Assembly: GCF_030272615.1 (NCBI RefSeq)
Contig: NC_081407.1
Span: 318,088,456 to 318,152,455 of the forward strand
Direction of reading: 5' to 3'
Length of the DNA stretch: 64,000 nucleotides
Source of the DNA: Cryptomeria japonica
Taxonomy: Eukaryota > Streptophyta > Pinopsida > Cupressales > Cupressaceae
The position numbers and the translations under genes are program-made. Numbering within the stretch: position 1 is the first letter of the stretch; every line of letters begins with the position of its first letter. The notes beneath the pieces were generated by a model. The model had not been told where the DNA came from and searched no databases. It saw only the letters and a program-made list of their open reading frames with translations. Below are positions 1-12,189 of this stretch, one piece after another.

Positions 1-560
1 GCCTCTTCATGGTGACACTTGTCAACATGGGATTGGGTTGAAAGTGTCACATGGATTGAATATCTTTCAATCCTAACCCTTGTTAAGATTGCTCAATCTT
101 AACCCTTCATTTACCCATTTCTTCTATAAATAGAACCCTTCTCCTCAAGCAAAGAAGGAAGCATTAGAGTATTATTTTTATACTGGTATTAGCATAGAGA
201 TTTTTCATAGCATCACTATCTACACTTGCATAGAATTTGTTTATCATACTCAACCATCTTGAATCTCCATATGGCATCCATGGCTAGTGCTAAAAGCTGA
301 GAGCTACACTCATGTGGAACTTGGAGAGGAGAGGAACATGGGAGGAGCAACTATGAGCATCTTGGTTAGCATTTGGAGGATCATAGTTTATTTATTCTAT
401 GTTTGTATGCTTTTTATTTCATGCTCAATATCTCTCTTGATATGCCTATTTAGAATAATCTTTGGTTGCTAACACTAACATTTTACTTCTTGTGTTCTTG
501 TGTGTGCGTTGCCATCAAACCATATTTTCTAATCCTTTTTGCAGAGCATCACTACCCATG
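1..560 (+). mobile_element. LTR-like fragment (plus orientation)
   Basis: This stretch reads like the U3/R part of a plant LTR rather than a gene. A TATA box (TATAAATA, 125-132) is followed by a leader with repeated 'catag' words and then by 'gctgagagctacactcatg' near 295. The same order of signals recurs at 7468-7790 (TATAAATA, then 'gcatctgagagccaccaaa'), which suggests two related Ty3-type LTR fragments in the same orientation. The short ORF at 287-472 has no recognisable domain and is probably chance. Neither LTR edge nor a target duplication could be identified. Confidence 0.3.
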
Positions 561-2610
561 TTGAGTTTCATGTTGTTGTAGATGCATCTTGTTATGTTTT
601 TACCCTATGGTCTTGATCCATGTTTGGGAGAGTGGGCTCTTGCATGTGTTGGACCTAGGTTATGAGCACTAGATCTCTAGGAAGGGGGTCTAGACCTACG
701 GAAAAAAATAAAGAGTTTATGGTTCAATTTGCACGTGATAATATTATAAATAATTGATTAGTGGGTTGGGTATATATTAATTCACCTAATCAAGATAAAG
801 AATATGTTGTTGTATGCCCCAATTGGATGGACCTAGGGAGGTGGTTTTTGGGATCTTGGATTGGGAAGACCATTGGAGCGGTATACCCGATCTCCCTTGA
901 GTGACTACAAGGTGGAGACGGATGCCACATGAGGCTAGCATGTGATGAAACTCTACCGCACATGTGTCCATTATCCATATGTCTTGTTGTTGATTATGCC
1001 TCTGGAGGTTGATTGCTTTGATTTAGCCATGTGATTTATTTTGATGTCATATTCTTATGTTGGAGTCTTGTAGTGTCATTTTGTATCCTATGGTTGTTAG
1101 GTGTCAGCTTAGGTCTTGAGTGTGAGTTGGAACCTTATGTCATCTCCTAGCATGGGGGGTGGTTCCTATTTGGTTCCACATGGTCGGGTAGTTTGATGCC
1201 TCCTACCATTGGGATATTCTTCTTAGATGTTAGCGTGCATGGATTTGGTTCTATAGTATCTCATCATGAGCTTGGATTGTTGGAGAATATTTATGTAATT
1301 AGAATTGATATCACATGTTATGAAATTTGGAAATGTAAAGAAGACTACTAATCAACATATTGAGAACATGTAGTAGGATGATTTCTGAATGAATTGTATT
1401 GAATAAGATTGTTGTATATGGATATTATATTGTAGATGTTGTTATTGATTAGAAAGGAATTAAATAATTTAGAGATATGTATGCTATGTCTTAAGTATAT
1501 TTTGTGGATAGTAATGATTACGTTAATTATCATATATGCCTTGATTTGAAAGATGTTAATCTCCAAAGTTAGATATCTCGAGACGTGGAATATGGCTCTT
1601 AGTTGTGCAGTTGTCCTATGGTACTGATTTCTATGTATTAAAGATATTTTCATATTAAAATTTCTTGTAAATGAGGAATATGAATATGTGTCTATGTAAC
1701 TTGTATGATTAAGATGGGATGAAGCAAAATGATTATGTGCTTGCTCCATGTGCTCTTATGTAAATGAACTTGATATAGAAGAACTATGCTATAATTATAA
1801 GATGATGTATTGGTATGTGGTTCATGTTATAGATATATTTATCATGTTGAGAATGAAATCCTATGTTTAAATTAGGGGATTGAAATATTAGATTGTATTT
1901 ATTCTTGTAGAATCATATGACTCTCGAACCTGTTTAGTAGATTGGAATCTTATTTGGATGTAGATAAGTACTTGTTGATATGAGCTTGCATATGACTATG
2001 GATAATATTCTTGATGACTTGTTCTTAAGGAAATAATAGAATACCATTAGTAAAAGAAGGATAAATACATTTAGTTGCATGATGTGTTAAGTGTTCAAAT
2101 GAGTAGAGATGGGTATTAGAAACATTCGATTGGTACTTAAAAATGAACCTTAGAAAGAGTATGAAAGGGAATAGAGTTATACATATGTGTTAATGTTTTA
2201 TCATAGTTGCATGGGAAGTAAATGTTTAGTTGGATGATAGTATATGGTGCTCTATATGGATATGTGATGTGTTAGTTTAATGTCAAATAGCGACATTGAG
2301 ATACCCTAGTGAATGGAGATCCATTATATGGTTTTATTATGTAGTTATGTTAATGATTAAATAGATGTTCCACTTGTGTAACATTATTCCATGGTTATGT
2401 TCTTGCTAATTTATGTATATAGTTAACAATACATTGATGAATAATGTTAGTAATGTTGCATTAGTAAATACTAGTAATTTTGGCAGTGGGCCAGCATCCC
2501 TCACGGGGATTCGCGACATGGTTTAACAACCTCATGTGTATTCTATAAGTCTAGTGGTTGTATCAGGCATTGATAGGTCGATCTTTTGGTGCAATGACAA
2601 CACTATCTTG
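561..2610. other. Unassigned AT-rich region
   Basis: About 2 kb without any coding region, RNA gene or repeat that I can support. The minus-strand 133-codon ORF at 1348-1749 is low-complexity (Ile, Asn and Tyr rich) and looks like chance in AT-rich DNA. It may be decayed LTR-retrotransposon interior belonging to the fragment to its left. Confidence 0.4.
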
Positions 2611-2617
2611 TAACAAG

Positions 2618-2648
2618 TGGTATCAAAGATTGGTCACAGGTTCGAATC
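2618..2648 (+). other. tRNA-like / primer-binding-site-like motif
   Basis: 'tggtatcaaagat' (2618-2630) closely resembles the initiator-Met primer site TGGTATCAGAGC used by many plant LTR elements. A B-box-like 'ggttcgaatc' lies at 2639-2648. It may be the remnant primer site of an LTR element whose LTR ended near 2616, or part of a tRNA-derived SINE. No tRNA cloverleaf can be folded around it, so it is not called a tRNA gene. Confidence 0.35.
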
Positions 2649-2691
2649 ACGCAAGCCGCGACGAGTGATGTTGGGAGGGGGATTACTAATA

Positions 2692-2945
2692 CTAATACTA
2701 TGATGAATATTAAGATACTATTTTTTTATTATTAATTCATGTTATACCTATAACATCATTCTAAGTGTGAATTTTGTTTGTATGTTAATTATTTTATTAT
2801 TATATTAATCTTTTATAAATTTGATTATTTAAGTAAAATATTGATTAATTAAATATTTTATTTTATTTTATACCAAAAACTAATCCTTGTGTTGTTCAGG
2901 TTTTTGGATGGTAATTTTTATTTTTAAAAATGAAGGGTATGTCCA
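2692..2945. repeat. Old dispersed repeat, uninterrupted copy
   Basis: An AT-rich segment with a diverged second copy at 13324-13527 plus 16444-16505. Shared landmarks in order are 'atgaatattaagatac', 'ttatacctataacatc', 'tgtatgttaattatttt', and 'aatccttgtgttgtt' followed by a purine-rich 'gaagggtat' segment. In the other copy LINE A interrupts the repeat just after 'aatccttgtgtt'. This copy therefore serves as an empty-site reference for that insertion. The family is not recognised. Confidence 0.6.
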
Positions 2946-2949
2946 TAAC

Positions 2950-4510
2950 CCATCCTAAAACTATATGTATAACGTCTATAATATTGAACTCTAAACTATT
3001 TTTGATCAATTATAATAATTGATTACTCTTAGGGATATCTCAATTATTGTGTTCATCAATTGTTTTCATCAATCAAGTGGTTGACTCTATATCTATTGTC
3101 TTAGTTTCAAGAATTTGATATTTCTTGACGGTGTTAATTGGAAAGTTTTAGAATATAAAGAAATATCATTAACATGTCTACTTAACCTATATAAGTAAAG
3201 TATAAATAATTAAATTATGAGAGAAAAAAATTTAAGTATTATTAAATAAAGTACAGAGATAACTACAATGTAGAGGAAATAATATTATATAGTCTGAGAA
3301 AAGACATTAGATTTCCATAGTCTATAAAGATGGATCATGGAGTGTGATTCAAAACATTGATGCCAAAAAAGTTCACACAATTGAATCCAAAAATGAAATA
3401 AGAGATGTGTGTTTAAGGTTATAAAAGCATATGGAATGGATGATATGGAAGTATATTTTTTATGTTTATTTTTCATTGCATAGTTTGGGTGGTTAATTGT
3501 AAGAGGAATAGTCTTTGATATGCTATTTTTTTTCTCTTGGTTGTCATAGGAATAAAAGGAAGATTGCAAGAGGAATGGGGTTTTATTTCCATAGAAGGAA
3601 GGTTGAGGAGTGGGAAGTGAGAAAAAATATGACCATTAACTCACTCCAACAATTCTAGTATTCTAGCAGTACCTAAGAGAATGATATAATATTTCATTTG
3701 GAGAACTCAAATAAGTTTAGAAATAAAAATAATTTTTCAATGGTATTGAGAGCTATTTTAATTATGATAAATATTTTAAGAAATTAAAGAGTGCAAATTT
3801 ATTTTGTTTCCTAGTTATGTGAGGTAGTAAGTTTGAGGGTTCTGTTTGTTTTCTAACGTTTTTTTGGTTCAATTGACTAAGTTATTGTAAAATTTGTGAG
3901 TATGAAAATCAAGATATATTTGTTAAAAATAATAAAGCAAAAACTGGCATTCAATTCAAGCCATTATTATCAAAATGGCAATACAATGAATTATGCACTG
4001 ATTTCTTTCAAATAGTAATTCATTGCATTGTGGTGACTTTTAAAAACCTTATTTTTCTCAAACAAAAACTCCTACTCAAATGCCAATATAAAATAATAAT
4101 ATTACAATACTTTATTATTAGTTCCTGTCAAGGGTTGGTTATTATTGCACTTATTGAATTTTTCCTTTTAATTAGTTTAACCCATATTTACAAAGAATTA
4201 AAAAAAATTAAATAAAATACTATAGTCTAAATTTTATTTTATTTTCAATGTTTAAAAAATAATATTTTTCTTTATTTTCATTGATTTTCGTAAAAAAAAA
4301 TCCATAATTTTTTCGGTATTTCATTCATTAAATAACATGTTAGTTTGTACAAATGATACTGAATGGCACTAGGGGAGAGGGACCAGTAGGTGAGAGGGAC
4401 CAATGCCACTAGGGGATAAGTACATGGACACTTTTAGACCAATAGTGGTGCCCTAAAAATGTCATGTCAATGCTTATCCCCAAAAAAGTACCTCTAAAAT
4501 TTAAAAATAT
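2950..4510. other. Unassigned AT-rich region
   Basis: No supported gene. Short ORFs on both strands are low-complexity and have no domain. Near 4371-4440 there is a local duplication of 'gagagggaccaa'-like and 'cactagggga' words. A 9-bp inverted pair, GGGGATAAG (4412-4420) and CTTATCCCC (4473-4481), might mark a decayed MITE. Confidence 0.4.
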
Positions 4511-4516
4511 GATGCC

Positions 4517-4715
4517 ACTTCATGAAGATTCCTACATTTTATCAGTCTACATTATTTTGATATTCAAAATAGAAATGTCACTTTTATGAGATCAAAGTTG
4601 AATAGTTCTTTTGTGTTGATAATTTCCTTTATGAAAGTGTTACACAAGTTTGTACTTTTATTCGATAACCCCATCACATCTAATAGTTGTTGGTCTAATG
4701 AATCACTGAACTTAT
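4517..4715 (+). repeat. Direct repeat, copy 1 (pair with 5584-5785)
   Basis: About 200 bp beginning 'acttcatgaagattcctac' and including 'tattttgatattcaaaata' and 'gtgttacacaagtttgtac'. It recurs in the same orientation about 1.07 kb downstream with scattered substitutions. The spacing and identity would fit short LTRs or a segmental duplication. The intervening DNA codes for nothing recognisable. Confidence 0.65.
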
Positions 4716-5583
4716 TATAATCCATCTAGCTCTCTTTTAGTTTTTAATACAGATAATGATCATAAAATTTAATATCCTACAACTGCATAGTGCCTACTTG
4801 GCTTAGTCCTATAAAGTTGGTCTAAAAAGCCAACAAGTGAGCCAAATAGGAGTTTATGTGGAAGTTGGATAGGGTAAAAGAACAAACCCGCATCACATTT
4901 TATGCTAACTATAAGGTTCCAACTACAAAGGTTCTGGTTGAAACCACGTGGCTTGCATAGGGCCCATAAGGTTTTGGCCGAAAGGGTTTCTTTCAAATCC
5001 AAATTCAAAGTTTTTTCCTTCGTGGAGTTTTGGCTAGTGAAACATTTTCATATATGGTTTCAACTAAAAATATTTTGGTCAAAACTCTTCTGATCAAAAC
5101 TAGCTATGTGGATGCCTACTCAGTAGCCACCTTTTTCATTTTTTAGAATTTTCTAAAACTTTTCAGTTTTGCTAAATTTTTTTGAAGGCAATTTATGAGC
5201 TTTTAAAAAAATCTAAAAGTACCTCTTTGTAGATCTCAAAGTCAAGAAAAAGTATTAAACCATATTATAATTTTTTTTTAAAATGGTGCAATAAAGGAGG
5301 TAATCTTCTCTAAACTATTAGACAAAAGGGGGGTCAACTAAAACCATCAAATTTTCTTATATGGACTTTAAAATGCTATTACGGAGAAAATATATAGATC
5401 AACATTTTTTTTTTCCATGCACTAGATATTGATGTTATCTATTTAAAAAATTAGAGAAAATAAGCTTGTTTTGATTTGTTTAGGGGCTCGATCAATTCGA
5501 ACACACATTTTTTTTTAATTTTTAGCAATGAAAAATATGCCTTTAACTGTATAATTTTTTTTTAATAAAAATAATAGACATAA

Positions 5584-5785
5584 ACTTCATGAAGATTCCT
5601 ACATTTCATCAGTTTACATTATTTTGATATTCAAAATAGAAATTCTACTTTTATGAGGTTGAAGTTGAAATTTTTTTGTTGTTTTTGTCATTTCCTTTAT
5701 AAAAGTGTTACACAAGTTTGTACTTCTACTCAATAAACCCAACACATCTAATAGTTGTAGGTCTAATGGGTCATTTATTAACCTG
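5584..5785 (+). repeat. Direct repeat, copy 2 (pair with 4517-4715)
   Basis: Second copy of the roughly 200-bp repeat, with the same landmarks ('acttcatgaagattcctac', 'gtgttacacaagtttgtac', 'acatctaatagttgt'). The copies differ by substitutions and small indels, so the duplication is not recent. No 5-bp target duplication was found outside the pair. Confidence 0.65.
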
Positions 5786-5789
5786 GCCC

Positions 5790-6640
5790 AATTTACTCTT
5801 TTAACATCACAAATATAGACGATAAAGTCTCACATCTAGAGGTAGAAGTCCTTGGCATTGGGCCAAGAAAAGACCCTACGAAGGAGGGCAATTAAATATT
5901 TAACATCCGAATCCCAACCATTTTTTAATACTAATTTCCTCCTTTGTAATAATAGAATATCATTGATGATTTTGGTAGCTTGTGTGGGATTTCCCTCATA
6001 ATACTTTACTTCCTCCATATTTATTCTCATTAGGAATAAATGGGGAGCCCAAATACTCTCTTAATCGCATCTTCATAGGCATAGGCACAAGCCAAGACCA
6101 ATTTTAAAGATTGAAGAGAGAATAGAAAAAGTATTACTTTCACTGGCCTAAACTTGACTTTCCATTGGACCATAAATATTCCCATCTCCTTAAATATTGA
6201 ATTATTATAAATATTATTGGTCGTCCACATGCTCATGTTCAATGTCTCTAATGTGACCTCATGGAGAGAACACCTTGCTCAAAATTTTGGTTTGAAATGA
6301 CTAGTGCAGAACCAAAATCGGAGCTTTGGAATACCGTACTCATCTCTAGCAAGGCATAGCGAAAGTTGTAAGTGAAGATAAATAGAAATGTATAGAAATA
6401 AAATAGAGAAAATAGAACAATAAACAAAGAGACAACAAACGATATACAGTGGTTCACCAATGTTGGCTACGTCCATTATCAAATGCAAGGAAAATATTAT
6501 TCAACCAGTGTTTTTCACAATACAATGTATAAAGTTGTGAATGCAGTAATAAAGACTTAAAAAGAAGAAAGGAAGACGAACAACCAAAGGCCATGTCCGT
6601 TAGGAAAACCAAAAGCCCAAACCTAAGCAATTGTTCTTCA
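5790..6640. other. Unassigned region
   Basis: No gene is supported. Minus-strand ORFs of 64-70 codons at 5836-6488 have no recognisable domain, and two of them overlap in different frames, which argues against coding. Confidence 0.4.
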
Positions 6641-6649
6641 AACTATGTC

Positions 6650-8040
6650 AATAGGTGTCTAGGCTTAAGTTTTTTGAGTTTTTGTCATTGGCGGATGTAA
6701 TAAGGTTGAACGAAGACCATTTGCAATATGTTTGAGTCATGTAGGGTTAGTTTTCTCAAGTTTTGTAAAAATTTGTAAATTTGCAAAGTTGCAACTTTTG
6801 TCATTTTGTGCTTTGTAAGGAAAGTGAACGGTCATGAATTGAAAAGTGGCTATGAATTGTTATTTTCAATTGTAAAAGGCATAAATAAGCCTTGCAGTCT
6901 AGAAAATAAAATTAATTAGATACAAATTTATTTAATTAATGACTTTTATTCTTCTACTATATAAATGAATTAGATAATTTGCTTATATGGTCCATTTTCT
7001 TAATTCATCCCACCAAAATCATTTTCTTCTATTTCCTAATTAAATAAATGAATTTAGTTAATTTGTTTATTTAATTATTCCCTCCCCAATAAATTTGAAT
7101 TTGAAATTCAAATTTAAGCACGTGTCCTAACTCCTAACCACTTCCTAACCTAACCTTCTTCTAACCAACCCCTAGCCTAACCATAGGTTAACTAATCCTA
7201 TCCTCTACAACCTCTTATCCTAATCATTTTTGGAGTGTCCACCCTCTCTTAGAGACACGTGGCACTTATGCCACATGTCTCTCATCTCCGTGCCACTTGC
7301 CCCTTTCTTGGCATAGGGTCGAAGGTTCTTTGCCACTTGTCTCCTTAGGAATGACAAGTGTCCATCTCCTCAACCTCCTTCCAAATTCTTAAATCTTGAC
7401 TGTCGATTTATCCAAACTGAATCTGCATTGTTGATTCTTGCCACCTCACTTCTGGTCATGAAAATCCTATAAATACCCCTTTTTTTGGCTATGAGGGGAT
7501 CCTTAGCATCTTATCATTATCAGCATTTTCAACTATTTCCAAAAATCATGGTTTAGTTATCATAGCATCATAACAATAGCATGGTATCATTATAATAATA
7601 ACTTTCATGATAGCTTAATCACAATGTAGATTTGCATAGAAATAGATTATCTTTTGCATCTTAGCTTGCATATCAATTCCCATCTCTTGGGTTGTCACTT
7701 TTCTCAAATCATGCATCTGAGAGCCACCAAATGAACCGGAAAAGTCCTCAAGACTAGAGAGCGATGAGACGACATTGGGGAGTGTTTTAATTGTTTCCTT
7801 TCATTTTCCTCAATTTAATGTTTCATTGAGTATGTGTGATTTAAATGCTTTTAATGTATTAATCACTATAAATTTGCACACACCTTGTACATTCGAATGT
7901 AAGCTTCTTGTGTTGATCGTTGAAGTAATATTATAATACAAGCATCATTTTCCTAGAATTTGAAGCATTTTTAGCAGTTGCATACCTCTATACATCTCTG
8001 TATGGGTGTGTTTTATTGCTAAAACTAATTTGGAACCAAA
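6650..8040 (+). mobile_element. Probable LTR fragment (plus orientation)
   Basis: A pyrimidine-rich upstream block (7110-7400) precedes a TATA box (TATAAATA, 7468-7475). A long AT-rich leader follows, with 'gcatctgagagccaccaaa' near 7720. This parallels the signal order at 1-350. The layout fits U3-R-U5 of a Ty3-type LTR. The ends are approximate; no second LTR, primer site or target duplication could be matched, so it may be a solo or truncated LTR. Confidence 0.35.
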
Positions 8041-8942
8041 AAGAAATGAACTAGATTTCATTTCAAACCAGTTTCACTTTGATTCATCTAAATTTGAGAA
8101 AGTTATAAGCATTTTTCTGAAAGTTGCTCTATGAGTGAGGGTTTCAAGGGTTTTGTGATTGAAAAATGAGTAACTAGTCATTCCATTGTTGGAAGAAAAT
8201 TTGAAACTCAATGGAATGAAAAATTTTGGTGTTCTCTTAGTGTTTATGGTGGTTTTAGAGCAGGGGAATGGAGTTTATCAAGGTTTCAAGCCATCCCTAG
8301 CCTAACATCCTCATGTGTTAGGCCTAGTTAGTTGAGGGTTTGATAGGACAGTAAGAAATTGAGGTGGTCCATTTAAAATAACTACATAATTGGACCCTAT
8401 ATGATAGGTCAAGGCTAGTTGTGAATATTTTTTCTGTTTGGAGAGTGTATTTGGGGCACTTGCTTTGTAAAAGTGGCCTAATTAGGCCTAAAATCTCCAT
8501 AATAGTCAATTATAGAGTGTCATGTTACAAAACAACCCTATGCAAGTTTTGGATATGTTGTGGTAGACCTTATAGGGAAATCAAATCTATTTTACCTTGG
8601 TTGATATCAGAACTATGTCAAAAGATATACCCAGTTTTGCAAGGTTGAAGGGCTACTAGTCGGTGGTCTAGGTTGTGAAGGAACCATTGTAGACAAGTGA
8701 CAAGGTATGAATTTATTTCTTAGTTGGGAATAGTAGGTTATTGCAAGACCTATGGAGTTAGTATTAGCATCTTGCCAAAGCTTTGGAACCATCTCCACAA
8801 AGTATGTCTTGTCAACTATGCCATAAGGACCTAAGAGTGATAGGTGAGTTGGGAGAAAGATCTCCATGTTATAGTGGTTCATGTGTTGAAATTGTTGGTT
8901 GATTGTAGTGTCTCTTAATAACCTTCCCCTTCTCTGCATCAA
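8041..8942. other. Unassigned spacer left of the Copia remnant
   Basis: About 900 bp with no supported gene. A 109-codon minus-strand ORF (8613-8942) starts just where Copia reverse transcriptase homology fades. It lacks the RNase H sequence expected next in a Copia element, so the element appears cut off here by a deletion or another insertion. Confidence 0.35.
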
Positions 8943-9860
8943 CTTGTCATACCAAATCTATCCAATACCGATATCAATGTATTGTTTCTATGACAACCTA
9001 ATTTCTCTCTTCTTCCTATCTCGAGAAATGGTCATACCAAGAATTCTTTTCACTGCCCCTAAATACTTCATAGCAAATCTGTTAACTAACTAATCCTTAA
9101 GCTCACAAATAATCCTCATGCTAGTGCCAATTACTAACATGCCATCAACATAAAGTAGAAGACTAATAAATTCAACATTAGGGAGTTGTTTGAAATAAAC
9201 ACATGGATCGTATTCACAACTTATGAACTTATGCTCAGTCATGAAATGATCAAATTTAAGATACCATTGTCTTGGGGCTTGTTTGAGCTCATACAAACTT
9301 CACTTCAATCTACAATAAAAATGTTCCTGCCCATGTTTTAAAATCCTCCAGGATGCTCCATAAACAATTCTTCATCAACATCTCCATGTAAGAACGCAAT
9401 CTTGACATCAAGTTGTTCAAGCTCAAGGTCACAAACAGTTGCAAGAACCAAAACTACTCGAATTGTAGTCATTTTCACAACTGGTGAAAATATCTCATCA
9501 AAATCTATTCCTTTTTGCCGACCATAACCTTACACAACCAGCCTAGCTTGATAACGTTTCTTGCCTCCATCTTCCTCCTTCAATTTGTAAACCCATTTGT
9601 TCTTCAATGCTTTCCTATTTGGTAAAACATGTAACAAATCCAAGTTTGGTTTGTCAGTAACAACTCCATCTCATCATGCATTGCATCTTGCCATTTGTGA
9701 CAATCAATATCTTTTGTAGCAACTTCAAAATTGGTTGGCAATATTTGATCAGAGAGCAACAGCTCAAGCTCTGCCCCTTCACAAAACAATAAATCATAAT
9801 CGGAGAACTTTGCATGAGGTTGCCTCTGACGTTGATTTTCCGATTTGGAATCACCTCGCT
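8943..9860 (-). pseudogene. Copia reverse transcriptase, several frames
   Basis: Fragments in order on the minus strand: KWQDAMHDEMELLLTNQTW (about 9740-9650, the conserved N-terminus), MYELKQAPRQWYLKFD (9296-9240, normally LYGLKQAPRAWY), LLYVDGMLVIG (about 9150-9120, the YVDD catalytic box with the second Asp changed to Gly), and LGAVKRILGMTISRDRK (about 9060-9000). Loss of a catalytic Asp plus several frame breaks show it is dead. RNase H, which should come next, is absent. Confidence 0.8.
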
Positions 9861-10402
9861 ACAAGCTTTCCTAGAACTCGATGCTAGTCCCCTGTTTATT
9901 TTCAACTTAAATGGCAAAGAGGGTTGTATGACGGGCTATGTAGAATTTGCACCCTGAGTTTTCTCCATCTTGATTGATTGCGTGGAAGGGATGCAGAGGA
10001 TGTTGAATTAAATCTGGGTGCTCCAAACCATCAGCCGACTCTTATTGAGTGTGTGAAACCTGAGATTCGTGGATGGTAGGATGATTCCCAAATTCACTAT
10101 GGAAAGAAACATGAAGCATGACTTGGCCCAAGATCGTGATACGCACACATAAGGGAATGACTCCCTTGTAGGCCGTGGTGGCAGAAAATCCACTCTCATG
10201 GAAGTAATAGTAGGGAGTCAGGAGGTTGCCACATCCGCAAAAGGTGAAGGCACGAACGCAAGCCATGAAGGCTGGTCAATTCTCAGCATGGAATTGTCAG
10301 CATGCTAGGAAGATTCTGTGAATTGTCCTATACTAGGTCATAAGAGCTCAGAGAGGTCGAGAGTCTTCTGAAGGAGATAGTGTTGGGCTATCAATTACTA
10401 AA

Positions 10403-10645
10403 TTATTCTGACTGTTGCTCGATGACAGAGAACTTGTCAATGGTGGAGAAATCGAAATGACTGAAGAAGCTCCTACTTGATTTGGTGATGGCCGTGATTT
10501 TGAACTGATGAGCAATGATTTTCAAAAAAATCACAAAGTAAAATTCTATAACTGATTTATCTTGAAGTTGGAATGCTAGAAAGTATTTCTCATTGAACAC
10601 CATATCATGGCTTTGAACAATATTTTTGGCAATTGAATCCCACAA
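10403..10645 (-). pseudogene. Copia integrase C-terminal segment
   Basis: The open segment starts MWDSIAKNIVQSHDMVFNE, the characteristic Copia motif (YRLWDP..K.V..RDVVFNE) that ends integrase and leads into the variable linker before reverse transcriptase. The remainder is Ser/Phe rich and not conserved. Its position between integrase core and reverse transcriptase agrees with the Copia order. Confidence 0.65.
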
Positions 10646-11027
10646 TGAGAATCTGTATTGATCCTAACCATACCCAACAAAGATGCATCATTTTGATTTA
10701 GGATCTAATTTTGTTCGCTTCTTCTTAGGAACAAGAGAAAACGCTTCACAACCGAACATGCATAGATGGCTATAAGAAATCCATTTTCCCATCCACCTCT
10801 CCTCCAGAATATCAAAATTCAATCGAGATGAAGGTGCTCGATTAATCAAATATACAACACTGGTATTACAAGTCTCTACCCAAAATTCTTAACCCACGCC
10901 AGCATTAGAGAGCATACACCTAGCTCCCTCCAACATTGTTTTATTTAACCTCTCAGTTGTACCATTTTCTTGAGGTGTAAAAGGCACAATTTTTATTCTA
11001 TGAATACATCTACACAAAATTATCAAA

Positions 11028-11348
11028 TTATAATGAAAAAAATTCACTACCATTATCTATTTGTAAATATTTAATGCTATGCCCAAATTGATTCTCGACT
11101 AAAGCTTTAAAAACTTTAAATTTATTAAACACTTTAGATTTTTGATTCAGCATATAAATCCAGACCTTCCTAGTCCAATCATCAAGGAATGTTACAAAAT
11201 AACTAGCTCCTCCAATAGAGGTTATCTTAGTAGGTTTGAAGACATCTGAGTGAGCAAGCTCCAAGGGTGTGGTCTTCTTGTCATGATCGGTCTTCAAGAA
11301 GTTGACCCGCTTATGTTTGTCATAGAGGCAATATTCACAAAACTCCAA
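11028..11348 (-). pseudogene. Copia integrase core fragment
   Basis: This 106-codon open segment contains the end of the zinc-binding region (CEYCLYDKHKR) and the N-terminal half of the DDE integrase core. LAHSDVF carries the first catalytic Asp, GGASYFVTFLDDWTRKVW is the conserved strand-helix region, and LQIDNGSEF carries the second Asp. These are standard Ty1/Copia landmarks. The reading frame stops after SEFF, so the C-terminal half with the catalytic Glu is in other frames. The intact protein would insert element cDNA into the genome; this copy cannot be functional. Confidence 0.8.
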
Positions 11349-11826
11349 GTCGATGAATTTAAGACCTAGAAGTTGTTCTCTTTTGAGAATGACTTCAAGT
11401 CCTGTTTTGCTCTTATGTTCGAGCCTTTTATGTTAAAGCTTCATCTTGTTGTCCTCAATCATCAATGTACCTCCCTTTCATAGACATAAAGATTGTCAAC
11501 GTTGTTACCCTTTGCAACCACTAAAGCTCCCTTAGTCACTTTCCAAGTATCCGAAGAGAAATTAACATTACACCCTTATGCATAGAGCTAGCCAATAGAT
11601 ATCAAATATATTTTAAATTATGGAACATGATGGACATCTCTTGACAGCCACTTATCTCTACTTCTTTGTTGCAACAAAGCATCTCCTTTGCAAATGATAT
11701 CACATTGTTTATGGTCCCCTAAGTAGACTCTTCCAAACTGACCTTCTTAGTAGTTTGTGAAGGCCTCCGTGTAGGAAGTAGCATGGAAAGACACACCATA
11801 ATCCAACACACTAATCTGAAGTAGTG

Positions 11827-12165
11827 TCACTTGTGGAGAGAACTAAAACACTTTCCTCTTTTCATAAACCATATTCGTTTCGATGTCCTTAACATTTTAT
11901 CGTGCCTTCTTGTAAGAGCAAAAATTATTTTTAGTGTGGCTAGCTTTACCATAGAACCAATAGTCACAAATTCTGCCTCTTGATTTCGATCTTCTTCTAT
12001 TATTATCTTTGCCTCTATCTTGAGGCGTACCCTACTCGCCATGGTCAAGGCATCACCAAAAGGAGACTCTTGATTTTTCCTTCTCATGTCTTCACTAAGA
12101 AGAGTGCCTACAACATCATCGAAATTCAACTTGCTCTTGACAGCCACCGAAGTGCTAACTGCCAT
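11827..12165 (-). pseudogene. Copia Gag C-terminal fragment
   Basis: Starts MAVSTSVAVKSK and continues with FDDVVGTLLSEDMRRK. This matches the usual Copia Gag stretch just before the zinc knuckle, where a helix precedes 'LL.EE.RRK'. In a neighbouring frame a knuckle-like CDYWFYG...H....C can be read, but the second cysteine position is not a cysteine. The packaging domain of the Gag is therefore broken. Protease-like sequence follows downstream in another frame (DYGVSFHATS and LISIG-type motifs at about 11800-11490). N-terminal Gag sequence to the right of 12170 was not found. Confidence 0.65.
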
Positions 12166-12189
12166 TACTACACCTTCCCATCTATTAGC

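Larger units (their letters stand above)
8943..12180 (-). mobile_element. Decayed Copia-type LTR retrotransposon (partial)
   Basis: Read on the minus strand the domains come in Copia order: Gag C-terminus with a degenerate zinc knuckle (about 12165-11850), protease, integrase (about 11350-10700), linker, then reverse transcriptase (about 9850-8943). Every domain is split by stops or frameshifts. Integrase placed before reverse transcriptase is diagnostic of Ty1/Copia. RNase H and both LTRs are missing or unrecognisable. The element shares orientation with the second Copia at 16.5-20.4 kb but is a different, older copy. Confidence 0.8.

Noticed and set aside
1348-1749. 133-codon minus-strand ORF
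   Set aside because: Composition is dominated by Ile, Asn, Tyr and Ser with no domain; typical of chance ORFs in AT-rich DNA.
4412-4481. MITE suggested by GGGGATAAG...CTTATCCCC
   Set aside because: Only 9 bp of inverted repeat, no target duplication and the internal sequence is too short to judge.
4769-5115. Possible small foldback element with 'tgcctact' words at both ends
   Set aside because: The words are in direct rather than inverted orientation and diverged; no consistent ends.
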